DNA from: Chloroflexota bacterium | GTDB lineage: Bacteria > Chloroflexota > Dehalococcoidia > UBA3495 | DNA: 13,649 nucleotides | Direction: 5' to 3' | NCBI GenBank assembly: GCA_002707185.1 | Contig: PAMF01000005.1 | Coordinates: 38,522-52,170 of the forward strand | Position numbers and translations under genes: made by a program | The notes under the pieces: generated by a model | Seen by the model: the letters and a program-made list of their open reading frames with translations, nothing else | Databases searched by the model: none | What the model was told of the DNA's origin: nothing | Part shown: in pieces, positions 7,636 through 13,649 of the stretch | How the letters are laid out: every line of letters begins with the position of its first letter | Numbering within the stretch: position 1 is the first letter of the stretch

Positions 7636-7664
7636 TTGACAATAGATTTCGGCTATCTCAAAAT
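7636..7664 (+). promoter_or_regulatory. Candidate internal promoter for the propeller gene
   Basis: A perfect TTGACA (7636-7641), a 17-bp spacer and CAAAAT (7659-7664, 4/6 match to TATAAT), in the 162-bp gap before the beta-propeller gene. The -10 is weak, so activity is uncertain. The same gap also contains GGATCC-TG-GGATCC (7688-7701) and two purine-rich Shine-Dalgarno-like stretches. Confidence 0.35.
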
Positions 7665-7762
7665 AGGAGTCATGGTCTATTAGAACAGGATCCTGGGATC
7701 CAGATTATCGCATAGGTACTTAACTGGGAGGAAAATCTAGAATAATAATTGGAGGAAGTCAT

Positions 7763-8752
7763 ATGGCAGGTAAAACTTTCGTTTATGTAGGCGCCGAGGC
7801 AGACGGGTTATACAGAAAAGAGCATAATGACTCGCAATGGACTAAGCTTTCGAAAGGCATGCCACCTTCACCACAGGTCAGGGCTATAGCTATAGACCCT
7901 CGGAATTCTTCCATTCTTTTCGTTGGGACCCAACGAGGAGTTTACCGTTCCAAAGACAGCGGAGAAAGTTTTGAACGAATGAACATGGATGAAGGTAGAA
8001 TCGTCTGGTCCATCAAATTTCATCCTCACAACCCTGAAATAATGTTTCTAGGAACTGAGGGCAGCGAAGTCTACCGAAGTGATGACGCAGGGGCAAACTG
8101 GGAGTATGTTTCAACAATCATCAATCAAGATTCCGTCCAGATGGCTTTCGCAACCCGAATCTTAGGCATTGGAATCGAACCTGATGAGCCACAACAAATG
8201 TACGCTGCCTTGGAAGTAGGTGGTGCCGCTCATAGCTCAGACGGTGGTAAAACATGGGAAATTGTGAACAAAGAGTTTGACGGTGACGTAGATTTAATGG
8301 ACCTACACGGAGTATCAGTCGGGGGACCCGGAGCAAAGTCAGTATTCATTTCCAATAGAACCGGTGTTTGGAAAAGCACCGATCGTGGTCAAAATTGGCA
8401 AGACCTGAATTTTGAGAGCTTCTCAGATATCCGATACTCTCGTGGGGTAGAAACATCCCCTAATGACCCCAATACTTTGTACGCTTGCGTCGGTCTCAAT
8501 TTCGGAAGCGAGCAGGGTGGTGTTATGCGAACTACCGATGGAGGGGACAGTTGGACTAGATTTGATCAGGGAGTCAACGCGTTAAGTACGACTTTTGGCG
8601 TGGCAATCAACGAACACTCACCTGAGCAAGTCTACTTCTGCACTCGAAAGGGTCAGGTTTTTGGAACTCTTGATGGCGGAAACTCCTGGAAGGAGCATGT
8701 TCTTCCGGAGATCGCGGCAAACGTTAAAGCAATAGCCTGTACTTCTGGTTAA
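7763..8752 (+). CDS. Cytoplasmic BNR/Asp-box seven-bladed beta-propeller protein
   Basis: 329 aa made of repeated Asp-box (SxDxGxxW) blades: SKDSGESF (63), SDDAGANW (106), SSDGGKTW (158), STDRGQNW (205), TTDGGDSW (257) and TLDGGNSW (302), plus a degenerate first blade ending NDSQW (22-26). Spacing of about 43-52 residues fits a seven-bladed propeller of the sortilin/Ycf48/exo-sialidase-like class. The sialidase catalytic Arg triad and Glu/Tyr cannot be recognised, and there is no signal peptide or membrane segment. Most such proteins are annotated as WD40/YVTN/BNR-like or, loosely, glycosyl hydrolases. GGAGG lies 7 nt before the ATG. It ends the block-2 cluster, separated by 162 bp with a possible own promoter. 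A scaffold or ligand-binding role is more likely than a proven hydrolase; the function is unknown. Confidence 0.82.
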   Translation: MAGKTFVYVGAEADGLYRKEHNDSQWTKLSKGMPPSPQVRAIAIDPRNSSILFVGTQRGVYRSKDSGESFERMNMDEGRIVWSIKFHPHNPEIMFLGTEGSEVYRSDDAGANWEYVSTIINQDSVQMAFATRILGIGIEPDEPQQMYAALEVGGAAHSSDGGKTWEIVNKEFDGDVDLMDLHGVSVGGPGAKSVFISNRTGVWKSTDRGQNWQDLNFESFSDIRYSRGVETSPNDPNTLYACVGLNFGSEQGGVMRTTDGGDSWTRFDQGVNALSTTFGVAINEHSPEQVYFCTRKGQVFGTLDGGNSWKEHVLPEIAANVKAIACTSG

Positions 8753-8823
8753 TCAGAAAGAAATATTTCTCATAACCAAATATATCCAGAAACTAGAATT
8801 TAAAACAAACTACGTTTCAATAA

Positions 8824-8872
8824 TAGCTGGTATTCCGTAGTATTTGATTTACTATTCCCGGAATACCAGCTA
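8824..8872. repeat. Perfect 14-bp inverted repeat with nested dyad (hairpin)
   Basis: TAGCTGGTATTCCG (8824-8837) and CGGAATACCAGCTA (8859-8872) are perfect reverse complements. Inside them TAGTA (8838-8842) and TACTA (8850-8854) extend the hairpin, with a 7-nt loop and a 4-nt one-sided bulge (8855-8858). It lies 71 bp after the propeller stop and about 106 bp before the SDR start. No T-tract follows on either strand, so it is not a typical intrinsic terminator. Options are a Rho-independent-like or processing hairpin at the operon end, a protein-binding dyad or a dispersed short repeat. Confidence 0.6.
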
Positions 8873-8978
8873 GATCGCTTAATACCAAATTGATCTTAGT
8901 CTCAATATCATTCCGTTAATACCTCAAGAACAACGTTCCCAAAAACTATCACAATAATTATCTAAGTCTTAAATAAAT

Positions 8979-9725
8979 ATGAAAACGGTATTAATAACAG
9001 GTGCCGCCAGTGGGATTGGCTCTGCTACAGCCTTGAGGTTAGCAGAATCAGGCTGTAATTTGCTATTACATACACGCATCAATCAACATAATCTGGACCT
9101 AGTAGCGGACCGAGCTCGCAACCTAGGTGCCAATGTAGAGACAGCTCTCGGAGATCTAACAGATCCGGATATTGCTGATAACCTAGTCAATATATGCATA
9201 TCAAGATTCGCTAGTCTCGACCAAATCGTAAGCAACGCTGGATTTGCCAATCGCGGCGAGTTCGGAGACACCGATGTCGAGACGTTAATAAATGCCCAAA
9301 AGGGTATGCCTGAAGCTTTCTTTCGAATAGCCTCGTCTGCAATCCCTCACATTTCTCAATCCCATACCGGTAGAGTAGTAGTAGTAAGTTCATTCGTGTC
9401 CCACGTATTCGCTGCCGGGGGAATATTCCCAGCTACAGCGGCCGCAAAAGCTTCTTTAGAGGCACTAGCTAAAAGCCTTGCAGTACAACTAGCACCCGCG
9501 GGTGTTACAGTAAATTGCATTGCACCAGGTTATACTCGAAAAGATGAATCAGCACATTCTGCAATCCCTGAATCAGCATGGCTAGAAGCCATTAAAAGAA
9601 TACCTTTAAATCGGATCGGGACACCTGATGATTCCGCTGCCCTAATATCTTTCCTACTATCCCCAGACGCCGGATTTATCACTGGGCAAATAATTCATGT
9701 AGACGGGGGACTAACATTAGCTTAG
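8979..9725 (+). CDS. Short-chain dehydrogenase/reductase-like protein with Thr at the catalytic Tyr position
   Basis: 248 aa, the length of a classical SDR. The cofactor motif TGAASGIG is at residues 7-14, SNAG at 85-88, the SS pair at 137-138, the IAPG segment at 181-184 and the closing GQIIHVDGG at 236-244. The active-site helix reads P151-A-T153-A-A-A-K157, where classical SDRs have YxxxK; the DNA (CCA GCT ACA GCG GCC GCA AAA) supports Thr, not a misread frame. Ser, Asn and Lys are kept but the general acid Tyr is missing. It may therefore be a non-canonical reductase or a cofactor-binding pseudo-enzyme. The Rossmann start makes ATG 8979 right, but no Shine-Dalgarno is visible upstream. 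The next gene is 43 bp downstream. NADP versus NAD preference is not clear. Confidence 0.88.
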   Translation: MKTVLITGAASGIGSATALRLAESGCNLLLHTRINQHNLDLVADRARNLGANVETALGDLTDPDIADNLVNICISRFASLDQIVSNAGFANRGEFGDTDVETLINAQKGMPEAFFRIASSAIPHISQSHTGRVVVVSSFVSHVFAAGGIFPATAAAKASLEALAKSLAVQLAPAGVTVNCIAPGYTRKDESAHSAIPESAWLEAIKRIPLNRIGTPDDSAALISFLLSPDAGFITGQIIHVDGGLTLA

Positions 9726-9757
9726 GTGAATTTGACTCTCAAGATTAATGACAATAA

Positions 9758-9763
9758 GGGAGG
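9758..9763 (+). promoter_or_regulatory. Ribosome binding site deciding the CMD-like start
   Basis: GGGAGG followed by a 5-nt spacer (tcagt) and ATG at 9769. An in-frame ATG 21 nt upstream (9748) has no such site in front of it, so the shorter protein is preferred. Confidence 0.7.
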
Positions 9764-9768
9764 TCAGT

Positions 9769-10569
9769 ATGACCACACTAAATGAACGAGCACAGAAAGG
9801 AAGTGAAATCAGAGCTAAATTCGGTGGCGGGACTCCTAGCGACGGTTCTGTCCCTGGATCCAGATCCATGGCACCCGATTTGCATCGTATAGCGGACGAA
9901 GCATTGTTTGGCTCTATTTGGCAACGGCCCGGCTTAAAAATCGAGCATAGGGAAATGATTGTCCTCACAGTTCTTACTGTGCTTCAGCGAGAAAATCAAC
10001 TACATAGACACGTAGCAAACGCATTCAATCTGGGTCTCAGTAGCCAACAAATAATCGAGGTCATGATTCATGCATCGTTCTACGGGGGAGTGCCAGCAGC
10101 GTTTACTTCTATGGGCGTCGCAGAAGCTGTATTTAAAGCTAACAATATACCGTTCGAACCACTCCTAGTATATGATCCTAATGAAACCCCGGACGAGCTT
10201 TATCAAAAAGGCGTCTCCAAGCGCGTGGAGTACATGGGAGACAGTGCAAACACTGGAAATGCGAACACTGGTCCTGTGACACAAGCTGAACGAGAATTTA
10301 ACAGACTTACAACGGAATATTACTGGGGTTCAGTATGGACCAGGCCCCTACTTGATTTAACCAGCAGATCCATCTGCACCATGGCGGCGTTAACTGTATT
10401 AGGCCGTAGTGACCAACTCAGGAGCCACATAAATGGAGCTCTTAACCTCGGACTTAGTCAGGAAGAAATTGTAGAAGTTTTGATACAAACAACATTCTAC
10501 GGAGGTCTCCCTTTTACAAGATCAGCTATAGATTTGGCCAATGAGATATTTAGATCTCGGACCGATTAG
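9769..10569 (+). CDS. Two-domain carboxymuconolactone decarboxylase-like protein
   Basis: 266 aa from the preferred start. Two copies of the CMD/AhpD-like helical module lie in tandem. Each has the family pattern: a Q-L-x-x-H helix (QLHRHVANAFNLGLS and QLRSHINGALNLGLS), then an EVMI/EVLI turn and a FYGG-[VL]-P segment. The linker holds a short internal duplication, ANTG-N-ANTG. Neither module has the CxxC of AhpD, so peroxidase-linked disulfide chemistry is unlikely and gamma-CMD-like decarboxylation or isomerisation is a better model. Doubled CMD proteins also occur fused to other ring-cleavage enzymes. It follows the SDR by 43 bp and is probably co-transcribed, which suggests a shared step in breakdown of a cyclic or lactone intermediate. 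No genes of a complete protocatechuate pathway are present, so the name is by family only. Confidence 0.85.
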   Translation: MTTLNERAQKGSEIRAKFGGGTPSDGSVPGSRSMAPDLHRIADEALFGSIWQRPGLKIEHREMIVLTVLTVLQRENQLHRHVANAFNLGLSSQQIIEVMIHASFYGGVPAAFTSMGVAEAVFKANNIPFEPLLVYDPNETPDELYQKGVSKRVEYMGDSANTGNANTGPVTQAEREFNRLTTEYYWGSVWTRPLLDLTSRSICTMAALTVLGRSDQLRSHINGALNLGLSQEEIVEVLIQTTFYGGLPFTRSAIDLANEIFRSRTD

Positions 10570-10698
10570 TTAAACGATTCCCATGTAGCCAAATGTAAAG
10601 GGATGATGATATGTCCAGTGCAAGTAGTACATGTTATAACCCGCCAACCGTTTAATCGCACTGAACATACCAATATGCTACCTCGTTCGGTATAAGTG

Positions 10699-11157
10699 CT
10701 ATATCGTCTTTCTAACATAATGCGTTGTATTGACCACGGCCAAAAGCCTACCCGATTCGGCCGTTACATTGGTGGAAACAGTTGTTACGTTTCTGCCTAA
10801 ATGGGTCACTTCGCTACGAGCATTGATGATACCTTCCATAACGTTGCCAATTAGTTGGCACGAAATATTTATAGCTAAGGGGAATGCCAAAGGATCTGAC
10901 AAGTCAGCCTCGAGGGCTGCGATCGCTGTCCACGTAGCCGTGGAATCCGCCAGAGCGACTGTAGCGCCCCCATGTACATACCCCATAGGAGTTGTGACCT
11001 GCGGTTGGACTTCAAGTTTGGTTATAGATCCTTGAGCGCTAATCGAAACAGCTCGAATTCCTAGAGGACCCATCAGAGTCCCATCCAATCTAGCGTTAAC
11101 CCACTGTGCGAGATCAACAGGCGATAAATTAAACGGCCAAGTAGCTAACAGATTCAT
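10699..11157 (-). CDS. PaaI/4HBT-type hotdog-fold thioesterase
   Basis: 152 aa, the usual length for a single hotdog domain. The signature is GYVHGGATVALADS (59-72), with His62-Gly63-Gly64 and Asp71 in the helix positions of PaaI and YdiI-type acyl-CoA thioesterases. The strand with TTVSTNVTAE (125-134) and the end NTTHYVRK are typical of the closing sheet. It should hydrolyse an acyl- or aryl-CoA thioester in the cytoplasm. AGGAG lies 5 nt before the ATG. It is 209 bp downstream of the CE7-like pair on the same strand and converges with the CMD-like gene from the other side. It may terminate the block-4 unit or have its own promoter; a TATAAT at 11290-11295 (minus strand) lacks a -35. Confidence 0.87.
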   Translation of the reverse strand: MNLLATWPFNLSPVDLAQWVNARLDGTLMGPLGIRAVSISAQGSITKLEVQPQVTTPMGYVHGGATVALADSTATWTAIAALEADLSDPLAFPLAINISCQLIGNVMEGIINARSEVTHLGRNVTTVSTNVTAESGRLLAVVNTTHYVRKTI

Positions 11158-11366
11158 GGTAGCTCCTATATTTTCCTCCAGCAGGCACAGGCATTTCTAA
11201 GGTTTTGGATATAAGCAGTCAGATATAGAGACAGAAGTACTAGTTGACATGACAGCTAATCCTAATAATTGGGAGGTTATTACGCCAGCATTATAAAGTG
11301 GATTTATCGGAGGTTAGGCTACCTCGCTTCGTTCATTATCGCCTAATTAGTAGGTTTTAAAATTAC
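11158..11366. other. Gap between PaaI-like and CE7-like genes
   Basis: 209 bp. It holds only short chance-length frames, a minus-strand TATAAT (11290-11295) with no matching -35, and short inverted repeats such as TTAGGC/GCCTAA on the minus strand. I see no convincing gene or terminator. Confidence 0.4.
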
Positions 11367-12281
11367 TTACTGCCAGTGCTCGGGCAAAGCCGGAACAGCT
11401 ATACCCATTTGTCCCGCTATCCATCGTTCTGAAAATAAGCCATCTCTATAAGCCGAATGTTCTGTCGGATGAAATTCCAGTCTTTCTCCGAATTTATGAA
11501 GCAACGGCTGCATCATTTCCTGGTTTAAGAGATCGTCACCAGATCCACCTATCATCAAAGTCATCCCTTCTTCGGGCGGATCAAACCATCTGAGATCCAT
11601 ATATGATAAAGTTTTGGCTACATCTTCTGACTTGGATGGATATCTCCTTGTGTAATCATTTATCTCCTCTAACGGATATACATTAGTCCTAGCGGATATA
11701 TCAGAAGTAGCGTAGAAAAGCGCTGGCGTGGTTACAATGTGCGTTAAACCGCTCGTTATCGACGCTGTTATAAATGCTAAATCATTGCCAATACCCACCA
11801 CTCGTTCGAGATCTACTTCAGGCCTGCCTAGAAGATATTCAAGCCCTCTACAACAATCTGCTACTATCCCTCTAAACACATATTCCAAAGGATCGTCTAT
11901 ACCTTCAGTTAACAAACCTGGAAAACTGGCAGCAAACGGCTGATCTGATCCGCGTTGACCACGAGCTCCTAGAGAAAATGTGACATAATTCTCACGTTGA
12001 GAGTTAGCAGAACCCTGAGGGATCGGTTCAACCACACTTCCATATTTTGGCAAATAATACCTCGCGGGAAAGGGGCCCTCTCCCGAAGGTATGCTCAAAT
12101 AACCAAAAATCCGGTACGGACCCAATGAAGTTAAATGTATTCTGTAAGTTTTACAGAAATCGGTAGACCTTAGTTGAACTTCGCTAGTTTCCTGCGATAC
12201 CGGAGTTTGCGATAATTCATCGAGAGCCGCATTCCAATAGCTCATGAAATCCGGGGGCTGATTATGGGTTAAGCTAACCAT
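11367..12281 (-). CDS. CE7/acetyl-xylan-esterase-like alpha/beta hydrolase with Asp replacing the nucleophile Ser
   Basis: 304 aa, a tandem paralog of the next gene upstream on this strand. Shared landmarks: DFxxYWN at the N-terminus (11-17), PGLLTEGIDD (121-130), the RGxxxDxxRGLEYLLGRPEVD stretch (about 137-157) and YPLEEINDY (202-210). At the nucleophile elbow the sequence reads G165-N166-D167-L-A, where the paralog has GNSQGG. The codon GAT is unambiguous. The elbow glycines are also lost. The acid (Asp249 or Asp250) and His275 regions remain, and the RGQ motif characteristic of CE7 esterases is present (ARGQRGS, 106-112). It may be inactive (a regulatory or structural partner in the hexameric assemblies known for CE7) or use Asp as nucleophile as in dehalogenases and epoxide hydrolases. 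The start has AAGGA 8 nt upstream, just after the paralog's stop. Confidence 0.82.
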   Translation of the reverse strand: MVSLTHNQPPDFMSYWNAALDELSQTPVSQETSEVQLRSTDFCKTYRIHLTSLGPYRIFGYLSIPSGEGPFPARYYLPKYGSVVEPIPQGSANSQRENYVTFSLGARGQRGSDQPFAASFPGLLTEGIDDPLEYVFRGIVADCCRGLEYLLGRPEVDLERVVGIGNDLAFITASITSGLTHIVTTPALFYATSDISARTNVYPLEEINDYTRRYPSKSEDVAKTLSYMDLRWFDPPEEGMTLMIGGSGDDLLNQEMMQPLLHKFGERLEFHPTEHSAYRDGLFSERWIAGQMGIAVPALPEHWQ

Positions 12282-12293
12282 GGTAATAGTCCT

Positions 12294-13223
12294 TCATGGT
12301 CTTAAATGGTTTTGGAAGAATTGGTCTACTATGGCCGCATGTTTTATCCGACCGGCGTCGTGGCCGTGCCCATCGTACGGGTATAATTTTCTATCGCCGC
12401 TTTCGATACGGTTGTAAAGTGCATATCCTGTCTCAGGCGGACATACATTATCTTGGAGTCCAATATTGACAACAATAGGACAATTTATCTTATCGGCAAA
12501 ATTTATACCATCGAAATATGCTAAATTCTCTTCCACCTTAGGTTTGTCTCCGGAATTAATCCTTAGATAGTCGTTAATTTCCTGATATGGATAAGTAGTC
12601 GTTAATGCGATTGCATCAATAAAACCGCAAAGATACGGGGCTCCCGCCGCTGCTGCTGCAATTTCTTGCCGCATGGCAGCCGTGGTGATAGTTAGACCGC
12701 CGCCTTGACTATTCCCGTACACACCTATCCGGCGAGTATCCACTTCACGCCTGCCTAACAGGAAGTCGACTGCTCTCCATGTATCTACGTAAAAGCCTCT
12801 GTAAGAATAAGTATTCCGATCCACAATATTATGCGTTAACAAACCAGGGTAGCCCGGATTAAACTGATGGTTACTTCTTAGTTTGCCTCGGGGAGCTACA
12901 CTAAAAGCAGCATACCCTTTTCTCGCCCAATTTTTGGGTATCGGTGGTTCCATCTGATAACCTGGCACTTCTAGCATAGCCGGCACTTTATTCTGAATGT
13001 TCTTTGGCACGCAATACCATCCAGCAATACGCACATGGTCTACGCTATTGAAGAACACCTCATATACATCCACATCTTCTGATGATCTAAGCTCATCTAA
13101 ATTAACCTCAGTCTCCATCGGCACGGCGGAAGCTTGAAGTAGCACATCATTCCAATAATCGTCGAAATCCGTTGGTTTTCGAACCCTAGTCAGAAACTTA
13201 TCTGGTGATGACCTTGATGGCAT
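12294..13223 (-). CDS. CE7/acetyl-xylan-esterase (cephalosporin C deacetylase)-like alpha/beta hydrolase
   Basis: 309 aa, close to the 310-330 aa of CE7 esterases, which remove acetyl or other short acyl groups. The triad is readable: Ser172 in the elbow GVYGNSQGGG, Asp258 in GLQDNVCPPE and His288 in GHGHDAG. It keeps YRGFYVDTWRAVDFL and YPYQEINDYL family segments. The usual RGQ motif is replaced by RGK (residues 112-114) and the canonical HE at the catalytic His is HD, so it is a divergent member. There is no signal peptide, so the substrate is intracellular. GGGAG lies 5 nt before the ATG. Its catalytically altered paralog follows 12 bp downstream and the flavin monooxygenase lies 54 bp upstream, all in one likely transcript. 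Substrate unknown. Confidence 0.88.
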   Translation of the reverse strand: MPSRSSPDKFLTRVRKPTDFDDYWNDVLLQASAVPMETEVNLDELRSSEDVDVYEVFFNSVDHVRIAGWYCVPKNIQNKVPAMLEVPGYQMEPPIPKNWARKGYAAFSVAPRGKLRSNHQFNPGYPGLLTHNIVDRNTYSYRGFYVDTWRAVDFLLGRREVDTRRIGVYGNSQGGGLTITTAAMRQEIAAAAAGAPYLCGFIDAIALTTTYPYQEINDYLRINSGDKPKVEENLAYFDGINFADKINCPIVVNIGLQDNVCPPETGYALYNRIESGDRKLYPYDGHGHDAGRIKHAAIVDQFFQNHLRP

Positions 13224-13277
13224 GCTATCTCCCAGGATAAAAAATAAACGCAGATTCCGTTAAGCTATATTTTACTG

Positions 13278-13649
13278 CTATTCGTAAGATTGAAGCTGAA
13301 TTTCTTTGAGAGCTGGAATGACTTCTTTCCCTAATAATTCAATAGACCTCATAGCTACTTCATGGGGCATAGGCCCTTCGTTTCCGTATATAAGCAAGTA
13401 GCCTGGGTTCAAATTCTCCACTACGTAATTTAGTTTCTTTATGACTGTATCCGGTGTCCCGACTATGACCACATTAGCATCTTGTTGTTGTTCATAAGAC
13501 TGGGCTTGCCCTGCGTTACCTGCAAAAACTCCAGTTGGTCTAGATCGTTTGATTTCCAATGCTTGACGAGACTGGTAACCTGGCGGATCGACATGTTCCC
13601 TAGGACCTCTCTGACGATGTCCTTCGGTCCATACAAAATGCCGCCCCAT
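13278..13649 (-). CDS. LLM-class (luciferase-like) flavin-dependent monooxygenase, C-terminal part only
   Basis: Only the last 123 residues are inside the window; the ATG at the edge is most likely an internal Met. The visible part has the C-terminal hallmarks of luciferase-like monooxygenases: an HVDPPGYQS segment near the edge, VGTPDTVIKKL (63-73) and a final helix IELLGKEVIPALKE. These enzymes use reduced FMN or F420 and O2 (or catalyse a dehydrogenation) on small organic substrates. The flavin-binding N-terminal barrel cannot be checked. It is upstream of the CE7-like pair by 54 bp on the same strand and may start that transcript, suggesting oxygenation (for example to an ester) followed by hydrolysis. 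Confidence 0.82.
   Translation of the reverse strand: MGRHFVWTEGHRQRGPREHVDPPGYQSRQALEIKRSRPTGVFAGNAGQAQSYEQQQDANVVIVGTPDTVIKKLNYVVENLNPGYLLIYGNEGPMPHEVAMRSIELLGKEVIPALKEIQLQSYE

Noticed and set aside
7688..7701. GGATCC-TG-GGATCC direct repeat/palindrome
   Set aside because: Two 6-bp palindromes 2 bp apart are too short to call a site; noted only in the intergenic description.
9748..9768. An ATG 21 nt upstream, in frame, as start of the CMD-like gene
   Set aside because: It has no ribosome binding site, while GGGAGG stands 5 nt before ATG 9769.
10570..10698. Possible bidirectional terminator between the converging CMD-like and PaaI-like genes
   Set aside because: Only weak 5-8 bp dyads (for example GTTATAAC) without a T-tract; nothing strong enough to annotate.
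10730..11035. A 101-codon plus-strand frame
   Set aside because: It is antisense to the PaaI-like gene with its HGG motif; no independent support.
11224..11300. Short peptides of 15-17 codons on both strands in the gap before the CE7-like gene
   Set aside because: They have no good ribosome binding site or conserved pattern, and such lengths are expected by chance.

Overview
The window is a piece of a moderately AT-rich bacterial chromosome packed with small-molecule catabolic enzymes. I see no tRNA, rRNA, CRISPR array, transposase or phage gene. The gene mix is an enolase-superfamily acid-sugar dehydratase type protein, an Old Yellow Enzyme, an LLM-class flavin monooxygenase, an amidase, an M20 hydrolase, an SDR, a carboxymuconolactone-decarboxylase-like protein, CE7-type esterases and a PaaI-type thioesterase. 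It recalls the paralog-rich oxidative/hydrolytic repertoire of uncultured marine Chloroflexota (SAR202-like) or a similar oligotrophic degrader. That taxonomic suggestion is inference from gene content only. Most genes have clear AGGAG-type ribosome binding sites.

Layout. Block 1 (1-2073, minus strand): a YqjM/NamA-type Old Yellow Enzyme followed by an enolase-superfamily gene. The second gene has a TTG start and runs off the left edge. Block 2 (2380-8752, plus strand) starts after a 306-bp divergent region with a good sigma70-like promoter. It holds an M20 metallohydrolase, a tiny GatC/AtzG-like subunit overlapping an amidase-signature hydrolase, two tandem PuuE-like (NodB-fold) hydrolases, a free-standing Ada-type zinc domain and a cytoplasmic Asp-box beta-propeller. 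Block 3 (8979-10569, plus strand): an SDR whose catalytic Tyr position reads Thr, and a two-domain carboxymuconolactone-decarboxylase-like protein. A perfect 14-bp inverted repeat separates it from block 2. Block 4 (10699-13649, minus strand), read right to left: the C-terminal part of an LLM flavin monooxygenase, two tandem CE7-like alpha/beta hydrolases of which the second has Asp in place of the nucleophilic Ser, and a PaaI-like hotdog thioesterase.

How the genes may work together. In block 2 the enzyme set suggests stepwise hydrolysis of a cyclic or N-acylated nitrogen compound. PuuE-like enzymes open a cyclic ureide/amide, the AtzG/AtzE-like pair removes an amide or urea-type group, and the M20 enzyme cleaves an N-acyl or N-carbamoyl amino acid. 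Block 4 suggests flavin-dependent oxygenation followed by ester and thioester hydrolysis. Block 1 suggests reduction of alpha,beta-unsaturated carbonyls and dehydration of a hydroxy acid. No substrate can be fixed from sequence alone. A recurrent theme is paralogs with altered catalytic residues: the two PuuE-like proteins, the CE7 pair, the SDR and the enolase-superfamily protein.
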